Shown piece by piece: positions 41,001-49,155 of a DNA stretch of 64,000 bases (position 1 is its first letter; every line of letters starts with the position of its first letter). The notes under the pieces were generated by a model. It saw only the letters and a program-made list of their open reading frames with translations, did not search any database and was not told where the DNA came from. This stretch comes from Rhabdornis inornatus (taxonomy: Eukaryota > Chordata > Aves > Passeriformes > Rhabdornithidae), in assembly GCA_013397075.1 (NCBI GenBank), contig VWZS01002406.1, positions 248,001-312,000 on the forward strand, given 5' to 3'. The position numbers and the translations under genes are program-made.

Positions 41001-44000
41001 CATCAGAAGTTCCAAGGAGATAAAAGATTGTGCTGGCAATATATAGATCAGTGTTTTCTTTGCTTATGTCAGTAGGTCACAAAGCTACGCTAGAAATTAA
41101 TCACATGAGAATTGTTTCAAATCATGTCAACACTCAAATTTTCAGAGCTATGAAGCTGTGGTCCTTACTTTTGATGACAGCTGCTTCCTATCAAATGCTT
41201 CTGAAAATCTATTACCAAATACTATTTGCATGTTATTTAACCTCTTCCACTTCTTTCTCTTTTGGAACTAGGTAATATGTAATCACAGATCCAGTAAAGC
41301 TGCAAATCAAAGGCATTAGAAACTTCAAGGTATTACATACCAGCATATAAACCCTACCCTGGGCATTACCCTTTTCATTTCAAAGGGCTGAGAGGGAGAT
41401 GTTTTCAGAAGGCCAAAAAAACCCAAAACCAACATATCAACATGTGTTTAGGAAAGAGAAGGTGTAAATCTGACTGCAGATTATGTAAGAGATAGTAAAC
41501 TGCAGCTCAAGGAATGTCTACCTGCTGTAAAGAGCAGCTCACTTATATCAGGAAACCACCTGAACAAACTGCCCACAGTAGCTGTGCAATCTCAGAGCTT
41601 GAAGATTTTGAAGAAGCTCTAGGCCAAGATCTGTCAGAAGCACTTCCATAACAAATGATCAGGTCTTGGGATATGGAGGTCTACATGGCTGTTCAACATC
41701 TCTTCTAGCTTCACCTTCCATAACTGCAAGTAGGATTTCCACTCCATGTAAGAAAGGTTTAGCCCACCTACTTTGTCCAATTTTTTCACATCTCTTGATA
41801 ACCACCTCATTAGTGATGTAGTGAATTATCCCAAATCACTTAGCAAATTCAAGTCACATGTCCTGAGCCAATGTAGGACACTTTCCATACAGCAGCACAA
41901 AAGAGAACTTGCTGAATTCCTCCAAGTACATTAAGAATGTTCCTTTGTTTCTCATGCTTGACCTTGCCTTTGCAGCCAGACCATGATTTTCAGGTCGTGC
42001 ACAATGCCACAGCACAAGGCGTATGCAAAATAGTTTGAAAATATATCATCAGGAGCTCTCTCCCTGGTGAGCACCTTCAAATTAACAGAAACCCCTGTAC
42101 AGAACAAACTTAGTTTAAAATTCTTTTCAAAATTCCTGCATCCCTCCACACCTCCTGCAGTCTGATGGTGCAGCAGGCACAGGGACCTCAGCCTGAAGAT
42201 CCTTCCTTCCTTATTTCACACATAAAGCTTTCCACGTTGTTTTCTGTACACTCCTTTTATTGCCACTAAGTTCAAAACAGACATTTAATTGTCTTCTGTG
42301 TCATAGATTAGAGAGCAAGCTAAATAGGGCAATAGTGCCTTTGTGATTCAGTTCAAGGAAGTTGTTACATTTCCATTTTAAAGGTGTTATATTTATCTTA
42401 GAAAGTGCCATATGGAACTATTTATTTTGATTCTATCTGATTACAAGGTTTAAAAATAATAAAATCCATTTATTTGTAGCAGTGTTTAAAACAGGACTAC
42501 ACAATACAGACATGCTTAAAGAGTCATTATAAGGAGGAGACTACCTAGTAAAAATTTGACATTTTGGATACCATATGGAACTGATATGAAACAACAAAAT
42601 ACTTAAACAAAACATCTGGAGCACTAGTTCTGCTAGATGATACTCCTATTATGAACTTGCTTTTCATTTTTGCAATGAGTTAAATCCAAATGAAAAGTCA
42701 GATAAGGGAAAAAACACAAGTATTCCAACAGAAGAAAAGCATGACTCCATTTTTAATGGCATGCTTAAAACTACAGTGAGAAGAGATAGAAGAACTAGTG
42801 TTTCTCCACCCAGAGCATTAAGTTATCCTACTGTGATCAAGAACCATGCTTCAAGAGATTACTAAGGCCATTTTCCCTGAAAGTGCTTAAAAAGATGGCT
42901 AGGAAATTCGTAAAGCAAGTAACTTACAAAGGCAAAGTTATGGAAAAATGTGAGCTTTTGTCCTCTATTGTCTCTTATAATTTTGAGTAAAAAATTTACT
43001 TCAATTAAATAATTTGTTGGGTACAAATATTCAACATCTCAAGTGTATGAAGACATACATCTGTATGTCTGTACACCGTAAAAAGAGAACAAGAAGGGGT
43101 GTTTTAGCCACTGTGGTGACACTTTGGCATGCATTTGTAAGACACTAGGGGAAAAAAATTGGTTTTGGCTCACAGAAGAGTTCTATGCTAGATGAAAATG
43201 AAAATTTGCTTACAATCATGGCCTCCCCCTGGAGAAATAACAAATTGATTTCTACAATAATGCTTGGTAAAGAAAATGTTTTGTCAATATAAAATAATTA
43301 ATTCTCAACATCAAGACACTTGGCATATAAGCTAAAGAATAGTGAAGTTGAAAAATAATAGATACCAATTTTTTTTTCCTGAATATTTCATTGGACTGCT
43401 CTTCTAATGAAGCATAATTGGAAGTAATGCAATTAAGAGTGACTAAGGTTCTTTGATCACAGTGCTTTCAGTTCGCTAAAAAAGCCACACATCTCCAGTG
43501 TAACTTTTTACTGTCTATATTTCACTGTAACTATACTCCTTTATGCTTTGTATAATATTTTTTTTTCTCCTGCAATATAAGTAACCAAGCTATATAAACA
43601 CAGAATGGACAAAATCCTCCATTACTTTCGTCTCTCATTGTTGCACCCTTGACTGGACGACTTCAATGCTAGGTGCTGAGTCAATCCCACCTGTAAGACA
43701 ATTTTCAATAGACTTCCAAAAGTACACCATCTCCAGCCCTTTTCAAGAGATCCTGTGTTTCTTCCTACTTTTCTGGAATGTTGAGCTAATCCTCCTGCTA
43801 TTGGAAGGAGCATACAGTTACTGTTCCCAGCCCTGGAGGCGTTGAACAGTGGTGGCTGGCTCAGCAGAGCTGGCACTGATCAGCTGCAACGGGACCCCAA
43901 TATCAGACCTCTGCGTCTTCAGTAAAAACCAGCTGAGCCCTGCCCCGACAGTCACCAGTGAAAGCAAAGCAACTGGCACTCTGGTGTTAAACATTTGAAA

Positions 44001-45592
44001 TGCAAATCCTTCCCACTCCTATTACACACACTACACATCTGTTCTACAGCTAACATCTCAGAAGACTTTTTAAAAATGATTTTTCAAGTAATTTTTCTTT
44101 TACTGCTATAAAGATCAAAAGCAACAGCCACTATCTTCTTGATTACCTAAAATGCCTCTCCTCAGTGACCAGCAGTCCTGATAGTGGCTGTGATTTAACA
44201 CCAATTCCTCAAAGAGGGAGGACAGGAGGACACAGATACAATACGAGGAACACAACAAACTCTGTCCATGGCAAACGATTTTATAATTAAAATTCACAGG
44301 CTATCATTACAGATGGGTATTGCAAATGAAACCCTTTCACTTCAGTTAACGTTAACCAGCTCTAAGTCAATGACCACAAGCTTCCTTTCTCCTGCCAAAG
44401 GAACAGAAACACAACTCAAGCCTGCTCTTTCTTGAATAAAAAAAGACTAGTTGTCTGGTTTATACATTTTTCCATTTGGACTATGCTTGAGCTCACAGAA
44501 CCCTATACTGCCCCACAACATAAATAACAGTTCCTCCTGTGGTATGTTCTTGCTGTCTTCCAAAGAAAAAAAGTAGAAGATGTAAGAAAAGCAGAGGACT
44601 CCGTGACAGCACATCTGCACAAACACCTGCTCTCCTCTCTCAGCTCTCTCCGCCGTCAGATGTCTGCCGTCTACTGTTCACAAACCAGCATGACCTCAGG
44701 AGCCACAGAAATCCCAAAAGCTTTTCTCACCAGTGCCTCTTGAAAGCATTAATCAAGTTTCTAGAAACCGCTTCAATAGTTACTAAAATAAACCCATCAC
44801 CCTTAAAGCCATCAGGGAGTTTCTCTTAGCACTAGAAGGAAGCTGTGCAGGGTACAAAACACTGAAAACACTTCAGGAGCTGATGAGACCAGTCTCCGTG
44901 AGACTGACAGTGCTCAGTCCTAAAATAAGCTAAATTTTCCATAGTCACATGCACACAGAGCAAAAGTTTAAGTAAATAGGAGACCTATAGGTGAGTCCCA
45001 AAGGTCAACTGACTCAGGCTCAGTGAGTTATTTATTCTTCTCTATATCCTAGAGGGAAAAGGAACAAGCAAACTACTGTTACAGAGCAGGAATGGTTTCT
45101 AACCACAGTCTATAACATAAGGGTATATGGTGATGTACAATTTATGTCTGTTACTGTACCTGAGACTGGGCCCTCATCCCATTCTTCAGATCTCCTAAAC
45201 CGATTTGCAGTAAATCCCATGCAGACATTTACTCCAAAGGCAAAAGCAAATAAGGATATAACCTGCAAAAGTAAAACAGCAAAGTAAGCAAACTATGCAA
45301 GAAGCAGGACTTTTGCACTAAGAGCATTATGCATAAAGGACAGAGATGGTCCTCAGTACATTGGAGCTCCCCAGCACTGCAGTTCTCATCACTGGAGCAG
45401 CAGCTGACAGCGTCACCGTTGGAGAGTAACACAAACCAGAAGGGGTTTATGAATAAAACATCTCTTTCTGAAGCTGAAACGCTCCTTTTTGTAGGAACTT
45501 ATTCAGGAGAGACGGGCTACTCCTCCTCTAAAAGCAAACACGCTCCTCTCCTCCCCTACCTGGTGCGAGTGGACGCAGCCCTGCTTAGCCAT
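2001..45592 (-). CDS. ENPP2: Autotaxin (ectonucleotide pyrophosphatase/phosphodiesterase 2), 20 exons plus one cassette exon, 3' part outside window
   Basis: Secreted lysophospholipase D that hydrolyses lysophosphatidylcholine to lysophosphatidic acid (family knowledge). The joined exons give about 589 codons: hydrophobic signal peptide (about 12-27), RFRR furin site (32-35), somatomedin-B domains 1 and 2 (about 53-140, RGD at 127-129), and the phosphodiesterase domain (about 161-575). All zinc-site residues are seen: D172, nucleophile T210, D312, H316, D360, H361 and H476; the last three sit one position later than in human because of an extra Met. N-glycosylation sequons lie at N54, N412 and N526. 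Every junction has AG/GT sites and keeps phase, and exon boundaries match human protein positions. The C-terminal nuclease-like domain should lie beyond position 1. Identity is very sure; the first exon is less so. Confidence 0.97.
2345..2517 (-). CDS. ENPP2: ENPP2 exon 19: end of phosphodiesterase domain
   Basis: Acceptor catag|AT and donor ATAAG|GTAGGT; 173 bases, phase 0 out. Encodes [20 protein letters not shown] and ends DFDIGCTCDDK. The N526-G-T sequon equals human N525. The stretch VYKPTVPDEVAKPLYPVALPS diverges from human, as expected of this linker. Confidence 0.97.
2518..3411 (-). other. ENPP2: ENPP2 intron 18
   Basis: About 0.9 kb of AT-rich sequence with a short A run near 2885; nothing else recognised. 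Confidence 0.85.
3412..3499 (-). CDS. ENPP2: ENPP2 exon 18: phosphodiesterase domain
   Basis: Acceptor tttaag|ACT behind a run of fifteen T; donor TGTG|GTAAGC; 88 bases. Encodes TVFIGYGPTFKYKTKVPPFE and NIELYNVMC. Separated from exon 17 by only 86 bases. Confidence 0.96.
3586..3673 (-). CDS. ENPP2: ENPP2 exon 17: zinc ligand H476
   Basis: Acceptor atttag|G and donor ATGCAG|GTATAA; 88 bases. Encodes KAMDVYKKPTGKCFFHGDHG and YDNKINSMQ. The His of GDHG is the last zinc ligand (human H475). Residue 473 is His where human has Gln. Confidence 0.97.
3674..5615 (-). other. ENPP2: ENPP2 intron 16
   Basis: Unique AT-rich sequence; contains a diverged local duplication (4135-4176 and 4205-4243). No gene or transposon seen. 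Confidence 0.85.
5616..5743 (-). CDS. ENPP2: ENPP2 exon 16: phosphodiesterase domain
   Basis: Acceptor ttttcag|TGT and donor GCAAG|GTAAAC; 128 bases. Encodes CRKPDQHFKPYLKQHLPKRL, then HYANNRRIEDVHLLVDRKWH and VA, close to human throughout. Confidence 0.97.
5744..6550 (-). other. ENPP2: ENPP2 intron 15
   Basis: About 0.8 kb, unique AT-rich, with a T/G-rich patch near 6128-6150. Nothing else seen. Confidence 0.85.
6551..6582 (-). CDS. ENPP2: ENPP2 exon 15: microexon with N412 glycosylation site
   Basis: Acceptor taacag|AT and donor TTACA|GTAAGT; only 32 bases. Encodes DPKIIVANLT; with exon 16 it forms the N-L-T sequon equal to human N411, a glycan known to matter for activity. Found by phase and peptide matching. 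Confidence 0.95.
6583..10023 (-). other. ENPP2: ENPP2 intron 14
   Basis: Contains the CR1 copy at about 6703-7960; the remaining 2 kb is unique AT-rich DNA with no recognised feature. Confidence 0.85.
6703..7960 (-). mobile_element. CR1 LINE, 5'-truncated, in ENPP2 intron 14
   Basis: The + strand begins 'tcatagaatcacagaatcg', the reverse of the avian CR1 3' end, so the element lies in the minus orientation. Minus-strand translation of 6760-7311 gives the CR1 ORF2 C-terminus (KKANGILAWI, GLEHKSEEQQRELG, LEKRRLRGDLITLYN, FRLDIRKTFF, KHWNRPPRRV). Further 5' (near 7500-7600) it reads NQFADNTQLGLSVDLLEG, where active CR1 copies have the catalytic F-A-D-D. Dead copy; the 5' boundary is approximate. 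Confidence 0.93.
10024..10149 (-). CDS. ENPP2: ENPP2 exon 14: phosphodiesterase domain
   Basis: Acceptor ctgcag|GG; 126 bases. Encodes MEDTTCERTEFLSNYLTNVD and LLPGSLGRIRPRSSNSLR. Two overlapping donors exist (AAG|GTGTAA and AGGT|GTAAGT); only the second gives the correct phase to exon 15, completing Tyr404. The RPRSSNSL loop differs from human RSKFSNNA. Confidence 0.97.
10045..10062. repeat. ENPP2: 18-bp perfect palindrome inside ENPP2 exon 14
   Basis: TAGGGCGAATTCGCCCTA equals its own reverse complement. On the minus strand it encodes part of SLGRIRPR, in frame and conserved as protein (human TLGRIRSK). Confidence 0.95.
10150..11485 (-). other. ENPP2: ENPP2 intron 13
   Basis: Unique AT-rich sequence; nothing recognised. 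Confidence 0.85.
11486..11597 (-). CDS. ENPP2: ENPP2 exon 13: zinc ligands D360 and H361
   Basis: Acceptor aaacag|ATG and donor CATG|GTAAAT; 112 bases. Encodes MMVNPLREIDKTVGQLMDG onward to VIFVGDH. Human starts MTNPLRE, so this copy carries one extra residue. The final DH pair is the zinc-binding pair of the family. Confidence 0.97.
11598..14766 (-). other. ENPP2: ENPP2 intron 12 (between exon 13 and alpha cassette)
   Basis: Holds the A/C tract at 12249-12327 and otherwise unique AT-rich sequence. Elements controlling cassette use may lie near 14600-14766 but none is identifiable by eye. Confidence 0.85.
12249..12327. repeat. A/C-rich low-complexity tract in intron 12
   Basis: A-rich with AAAC, AAACCC and CCCCC interruptions, ending in a run of A. 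Confidence 0.88.
14767..14919 (-). CDS. ENPP2: ENPP2 cassette exon 12: alpha-isoform polybasic insert
   Basis: Acceptor tacag|GAG and donor AAGAAA|GTAAGT; 153 bases, phase 0 on both sides, so inclusion or skipping keeps the frame. Encodes 51 residues starting ESSYGSPLTPPKRPKRK, with further basic runs KRRQEK and PKKRRKVHR. Human autotaxin-alpha has a 52-residue insert at the same position (after residue 324) starting ESSYGSPFTPAKRPKRK. In mammals this insert binds heparan sulfate; the same role here is inferred. Whether it is spliced in this species cannot be seen. Confidence 0.93.
14920..19619 (-). other. ENPP2: ENPP2 intron 11 (upstream of alpha cassette)
   Basis: 4.7 kb, with the A/C tract at 16815-16929 and short A runs; no transposon or gene recognised. 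Confidence 0.85.
16815..16929. repeat. A/C-rich low-complexity tract in intron 11
   Basis: Begins with a pure A run and passes into AAAACC and ACCCC units. In the ENPP2 transcript it would be U/G-rich. Confidence 0.9.
19620..19692 (-). CDS. ENPP2: ENPP2 exon 11: zinc ligands D312 and H316
   Basis: Acceptor tttcag|G and donor CAGAG|GTTAGC; 73 bases, phase 0 out. Encodes PYVYAFYSEQPDAAGHRYGP and ends FNSE. D312 and H316 of the D-x3-H motif bind zinc. The following junction is where the alpha cassette can be included. Confidence 0.97.
19693..20460 (-). other. ENPP2: ENPP2 intron 10
   Basis: 0.77 kb, mostly unique apart from the A/C tract at 20247-20331. Confidence 0.85.
20247..20331. repeat. 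A/C-rich low-complexity tract in intron 10
   Basis: Run of about 13 A followed by AACC and AAACCC units, about 80 bases before the acceptor of exon 11's upstream neighbour region. Confidence 0.88.
20461..20526 (-). CDS. ENPP2: ENPP2 exon 10: phosphodiesterase domain
   Basis: Acceptor gtccag|T and donor GAAAG|GTAATT; 66 bases. Encodes VIPHERRILTILQWLTLPDN followed by Glu, matching human except N for H near the end. Too short for an ORF call; found by tracing phase between exons 9 and 11. Confidence 0.96.
20527..22719 (-). other. ENPP2: ENPP2 intron 9
   Basis: 2.2 kb of unique AT-rich DNA; nothing recognised. Confidence 0.85.
22720..22775 (-). CDS. ENPP2: ENPP2 exon 9: phosphodiesterase domain
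   Basis: Acceptor cattag|ATT and donor TCTAT|GTAAGT; 56 bases. Encodes IWITAAKQGVKAGTFFWS, matching human LWITATKQGVKAGTFFWS. The split codon completes to Ile with the next exon. Sits after the longest intron of the window. Confidence 0.96.
31222..31249 (+). other. G-quadruplex-type motif in intron 8
   Basis: Four G runs of at least three (31222-31224, 31232-31237, 31240-31244, 31247-31249) with loops of 7, 2 and 2 bases. It is on the template strand, so the transcript carries the C-rich complement. Confidence 0.6.
31312..31356. repeat. Homopurine tract beside the exon 8 donor
   Basis: Purine-rich on +, so an almost pure pyrimidine tract on the ENPP2 sense strand starting about 14 bases after the exon 8 donor. 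Confidence 0.75.
31370..31489 (-). CDS. ENPP2: ENPP2 exon 8: phosphodiesterase domain
   Basis: Acceptor cacaaag|GGA and donor CAACCA|GTAAGT; 120 bases, 40 whole codons. Encodes [20 protein letters not shown] and ends REKFNHRWWGGQP, matching human at nearly every position; W254 of the substrate pocket is present. Confidence 0.97.
31490..32699 (-). other. ENPP2: ENPP2 intron 7
   Basis: 1.2 kb; includes the TA microsatellite (32588-32611) and a somewhat GC-richer patch around 32140-32340 whose overlapping frames are not gene-like. Confidence 0.85.
32588..32611. repeat. (TA)n microsatellite in ENPP2 intron 7
   Basis: Short run of TA dinucleotides interrupted once, about 90 bases downstream of the exon 7 donor. 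Confidence 0.85.
32700..32779 (-). CDS. ENPP2: ENPP2 exon 7: catalytic threonine T210
   Basis: Acceptor ttttcag|GA and donor GCTACT|GTAAGT; 80 bases, phase 0 out. Encodes SCGTHSPYMRPVYPTKTFPN and YTLAT; the second Thr of PTKTFPN is the nucleophile, numbering T210 exactly as in human. Confidence 0.98.
32780..33634 (-). other. ENPP2: ENPP2 intron 6
   Basis: 0.86 kb, unique; short C run near 33181-33189 only. Confidence 0.85.
33635..33732 (-). CDS. ENPP2: ENPP2 exon 6: start of phosphodiesterase domain, zinc ligand D172
   Basis: Acceptor ttttag|C and donor CTGA|GTGAGT; 98 bases. Encodes FVRPPLIIFSVDGFRASYM and onward to NIEKL. D172 in FSVDGFR is a zinc ligand of the alkaline-phosphatase-like active site. 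Confidence 0.98.
33733..34988 (-). other. ENPP2: ENPP2 intron 5
   Basis: 1.26 kb, unique, with a small direct duplication at about 34770-34794 and 34804-34830. Confidence 0.85.
34989..35049 (-). CDS. ENPP2: ENPP2 exon 5: linker to catalytic domain
   Basis: Too short to form an ORF of its own. Acceptor tggtag|GA and donor GCAGG|GTAAGT; 61 bases. Encodes ETHWVDDDCEEIKAPECPA, matching human ESHWVDDDCEEIKAAECPA at the join between SMB2 and the phosphodiesterase domain. Phase fits both neighbours. Confidence 0.96.
35050..37065 (-). other. ENPP2: ENPP2 intron 4
   Basis: 2.0 kb; A-rich runs at about 35880-35905 and 36940-36982, otherwise unique. Confidence 0.85.
37066..37191 (-). CDS. ENPP2: ENPP2 exon 4: somatomedin-B domain 2 with RGD
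   Basis: Acceptor atgttag|CT and donor AAAG|GTACGT; 126 bases. Encodes RGWECTKDRCG through NYQVVCK with the somatomedin-B cysteine pattern. The integrin-binding tripeptide RGD (residues 127-129, in CLSRGDCC) is kept as in mammals. Confidence 0.97.
37192..39214 (-). other. ENPP2: ENPP2 intron 3
   Basis: 2.0 kb, unique; A/C-rich run near 38569-38600. Nothing else recognised. Confidence 0.85.
39215..39370 (-). CDS. ENPP2: ENPP2 exon 3: somatomedin-B domain 1
   Basis: Acceptor ccacacag|TC and donor ACAG|GTATGA; 156 bases. Starts LSDSPWINTSGSC and carries the eight-cysteine pattern of a somatomedin-B fold (C-x3-C, CRCDNLC, CC, C). The N54-T-S sequon corresponds to human N54. The domain helps hold the catalytic domain and forms one wall of the lipid exit tunnel in known autotaxin structures. 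Confidence 0.97.
39371..45159 (-). other. ENPP2: ENPP2 intron 2
   Basis: 5.8 kb of unique AT-rich DNA; a T/G-rich patch near 40350-40392. No gene or transposon recognised. Confidence 0.85.
45160..45262 (-). CDS. ENPP2: ENPP2 exon 2: signal peptide core and propeptide
   Basis: Acceptor tttgcag|GTT and donor CAG|GTACAG; 103 bases, phase 0 in, phase 1 out. It encodes VISLFAFAFGVNVCMGF, the hydrophobic core of the signal peptide, then NRFRRSEEWDEGP. RFRR fits the furin consensus R-X-K/R-R; human has RIKR at the same place, where proprotein convertases remove the short propeptide. Confidence 0.95.
45560..45592 (-). CDS. ENPP2: ENPP2 exon 1 (coding part): start codon and 11 codons
   Basis: Reads MAKQGCVHSHQ and ends CAG|GTAGGG, a good donor, in phase 0. 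Human exon 1 also encodes exactly 11 residues ending in Gln (MARRSSFQSCQ) and joins the hydrophobic core in the same phase. Start context is GGT-ATG-G, with G at -3 and +4. Residues 3-10 are poorly conserved with human, so the call rests on length, phase, donor and the TATA-like box 39 bases upstream rather than on identity. Confidence 0.75.
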
Positions 45593-45630
45593 ACCAGGGA
45601 ATTCTTGAAAAGCCTATGCCGCACCGTCGC

Positions 45631-45641
45631 CTTTTTTTATA
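45631..45641 (-). promoter_or_regulatory. ENPP2: TATA-like box upstream of ENPP2 start
   Basis: Reads TATAAAAAAAG on the minus strand, its first T 49 bases before the ATG, in otherwise GC-rich sequence. Normal spacing would place transcription start near 45606-45617 and give a 5' UTR of only about 15-25 bases. This is inference from sequence only. Confidence 0.5.
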
Positions 45642-45759
45642 GTGAGCGCGGAGCTCTGTTTGCTCGGGGAGTTCACGCTATTAGCTACGAGTGATCCCAC
45701 CTGGTGAGGTTGACAGGCTCGTGTGATTTGTCCAGGGGGTGATTTCATCATGTTTCACT

Positions 45760-46240
45760 CACAAATCGCAGCTCCGAGTGCAAGAAGCTCCAGGCATCAT
45801 CGCTCGCTGCGCCCTCCCCCCAGACGCACACCCGCGCGCTTTTATGTGGTTTCCGCTGGCAGAGCGGGGCTGGCTTGTGCTGCTGCGGCCAAGAGCTGTT
45901 CCTGCTCGTTTTATTCTCCTCACAAAAGTAACATGCTTAAAAGAGAAACCAAATGCGTCTCCATCTGGCTCCGAGAAGAAGCGGGGGGAAGCTCGCTGCG
46001 GGCTGCGAAATGCAAATCTCCCTCTGGCACCCCCGAAAGCGCCGGGCCGGTGTCAGGTGTGGGACCCGGGGCTCGGGCCGGGGCGCTGCCCTCGCTCGGC
46101 CGGGCGGCTTTGGGAGCGCCCGGCTCCTCTCCGAGGACTCTCCATGTTCACTGGAGTGCGGGGGCCTCTGGAGACACCTTCGGAGCGGGGGGCAGGGGGA
46201 CATTTTTCAACCGTGTTCTCCCATGTCAGGGCAAGGCTCG
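45760..46240. promoter_or_regulatory. CpG-rich region immediately upstream of ENPP2
   Basis: Base composition jumps from AT-rich to clearly GC- and CpG-rich (for example 'cccgcgcgct', 'gggacccggggctcgggccg'). It lies 170-650 bases upstream of the start codon and is likely the promoter-associated CpG island. Long overlapping open frames here on both strands are a by-product of low stop-codon frequency, not genes. Confidence 0.6.
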
Positions 46241-46249
46241 TATCGATGG

Positions 46250-48284
46250 AAACACAAGCAGTTTCATCTGAATAGCTGGAAACCCCAGACTTCCAGAAAG
46301 GAAGGGAAGTGACACATTCCCTCTGCCCCGCATTTCCCCATTTTCATCAACAACAGAAAGCTTGGCTGTTTGGATAAGCACTTTTATTTACAAAGTAAAT
46401 GATAATGCTGAACAGAATTACAGTTCAAATCAGTGGCTTAAATATTATTTGCCAAGGCAAATTATTTACCACTGTAGTTTGCCACTTTTTTTTTTCTCTG
46501 ATGAAAGCTTCTTTCATGAAAATGTTTACTAACAATTACATTTAAAGGGACAGAGTCAAGGTTTGTAAGCCCTCAGATGGACTGAGCTTCCCTTGGGACC
46601 TGTCCCAAATTCTATACTGGCATTGAAAGACACAGTACAGTTTTCTTTAGAATATTTTGCAATATTAAACACATACAATTTTGAACTTTGTTTAGAGGTA
46701 ACTTTTACCTGCTGGAATAACTCCCCCACCGTGTAGCTTTACAGGACAGAGTCTAAAATTCCCTTCTCTTTGCAGCCCAAGTGTCAGCCCACCAGCCTTT
46801 GCTAGGATCTGATCCTTTTTTATGCAGTTTCTTAACTGAAAGTGGCTCCATTGTGCAGCTGCAACTTTGCATTGCAAGGCTCAAGGCAATGTAATTAGCT
46901 TGAAAATTCCTACACAAGGACATTGTATTCCTCTTCCTTGCACAAACTGAGACTGTGAATTCAAGACCCATCCTCTAATGTTCACTTTATCACTAGCTGG
47001 GCTGGAAAAAAATAGCTAGCAGTAAACATTATTTTTCTAGCAAAAAGCTGTGCATAGAAGTCTGAAGAAAAGTAATCATCAAAGGTTTTACTAGCTGTTC
47101 CTATAAAATTCTTCATCCTTAGCCTCTGGTATATCTTGTGGTTAAACAATTTAATCCCCAAACACTCGGTAACACTAAGTACAGCAGTGTTTGACCACAG
47201 CAGAAGGGAAACCTAAAGTGTCACAAATAAAATTGCTCAACGGTGTTGCCTATGTATCTTAACTAATGAAGTTCATTATTTCAGACGCAAAATATGGGAC
47301 TCAGCAGCCCCAATCTCTCCCCCAGACTAGGACCTTCGGATCACCAAGGGACTCAGGCAAAACACAATGGACTTTTCAAATTGGGTGGCCAATTTTGTGT
47401 GCCCAAACCAATACATGAAGTCTCTGAGATGCTCTCAATTTCAGAGCCTTTGCTGTTACTGCATATCTTCCTAACACACAGGTGCTCACTTTTTTTTGAA
47501 AGTTCCTACATATGTCAAAAATGGCCATTCAGAAAAAAAAACCTCAACAAATAAAAAAATACAGCATTATGAATGACTTCTACCAATTTAAACATACATA
47601 TTTCATTCTTCCATTCATGTAACATCTCTGAAGCTTGTAAACATCACAGTTTTACATAAATGGAAAAGTTTATTTTATGTTTCCTAGTCCACGTTACAAG
47701 TGTATTAAATTAAATAACCTCCGTTGTAATGTCCTTTAGAACTATAGATGATGACTCTGAAACGGCTAATCTTTTTCATCTGTGTTATGTAAGACATTTT
47801 CCAGTAGTTCTGAACTGAACACAGTCAGATGCACAATGTTCTTTTTGTCACTAGGATTGTGCCTGAAGCTATCCCACAGATTCAAAAGGAACTTATTAGC
47901 ATAAACAAGGTCTAATGATTTTGTTCAGGAAAAATTTCACTGTTGGATCAGTGGCAACTAATTTTTTCAGCAACTAATTGCCATTTTACTAATCAAAAAA
48001 GACAGGACTAAAGATGAAATAATGTATTCCTGGCCCAAGAATTCAGCAATTCAGTGGAAGTTTTAAGGCTTAAATGAAACACATTAAAAAGGAATTTTAA
48101 CAAGATCATCAGAATATGAAATGCCTCTTCCTCAATTTTTGTGCATAAAAAAATTTGTCTTTGGCTTTTCAGGCTTGTATGATTTCACTGATTATTTACC
48201 AGGGATGCAAAGCTTACAACGAGGCACCAGATGGCGCCTCGCAGGAGATGTTCCTGCTGTAACATTTCCAGTTACAAACATTCA
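46250..48284. other. Intergenic, upstream of ENPP2
   Basis: Unique AT-rich sequence beyond the CpG-rich promoter region; no recognisable exon. Confidence 0.7.
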
Positions 48285-49155
48285 CAGAGCCACAGAATCA
48301 CAGAATCGTTTAGGCTGGAAAAAAACATTAAGATCACTGAATCCCACCCCATGTCCACCACTAAACCACATCCCTAAGTGCCATACCTAAACGTCTTTTA
48401 AATACCTCCAGGGATAGTGACTCCACCAGCTTCCCTGGGCAGTTTGACAGCACTTTCTGTGAAGAAATTTTTCCTAATATCCAGTCTAAGCCTCTCTTGG
48501 TACAACCTGAGGCCATGTTGTCTCATCCTGTTACGCGTTACTTAGAAGAAAACAAACCCCACCTGGCTCCAGCCTCCTTTCAGGCAGTTGTAAAGAGTGG
48601 TAAGGCTTTCCCTGAGCCTCCTTTTCTCCAGGCGAAACAGCCCCAGCTCCCTCAGTTTCTCCTCATCAGACTTGTGCTCCAGACCCTTCCCCAGCTCTGT
48701 TTCCCTCCTCTGGACATGCTCCAACCCCTCAATGTCCTTTTTGAAGTGAGGGGCCCAGAACTGAGCCCAGGATTCAATGTGCAGCCTCCCCAGTGCCAGG
48801 TCACTGCCCTGCTGGCCACACTGCTTCTGATCCAGGCCAGGATGCCATTGGCCGCCTTGGCTACCTGAGCACACTCTGGCTCATGTTCAGCCACTGCTGA
48901 TCAGCACTCCCAGGTCCTTTTCTGCTGGGCAACAAACTAACTGAGGGTGCCCTCAGTCCCTTTGTCCAGATCATTATTAAAGATATTAAAAAGAACTGAC
49001 CCCAGTACTGAGCCTTGGAGACTGGACACCAACTGGATTTAACACTATCACCACCCTCTGGGCCCAGCCATCCAGCCAGTTTTTTAATCCAGTGAAGAGG
49101 GCACCCATCCAGCTAATGAATAACCAGTTTCTCCAGAAGTATGCTACTGAAAATG
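48285..49155 (-). mobile_element. CR1 LINE fragment, upstream intergenic
   Basis: Starts 'cacagaatcacagaatcgtt' on + and continues with antisense CR1 ORF2: minus-strand frames read ANGILAWIRSSVASRA, GLEHKSDEEKLRELGLFRLE and RRLRESLTTLYNCLKGGWSQ, with frameshifts between them. Same orientation as the intron 14 copy; more decayed. Boundaries approximate. Confidence 0.92.

Noticed and set aside
45723..46312. Long overlapping open frames on both strands (up to 182 codons) upstream of ENPP2
   Set aside because: They lie in the CpG-rich promoter region, where stop codons are rare; several frames are open at once and none resembles a known protein.
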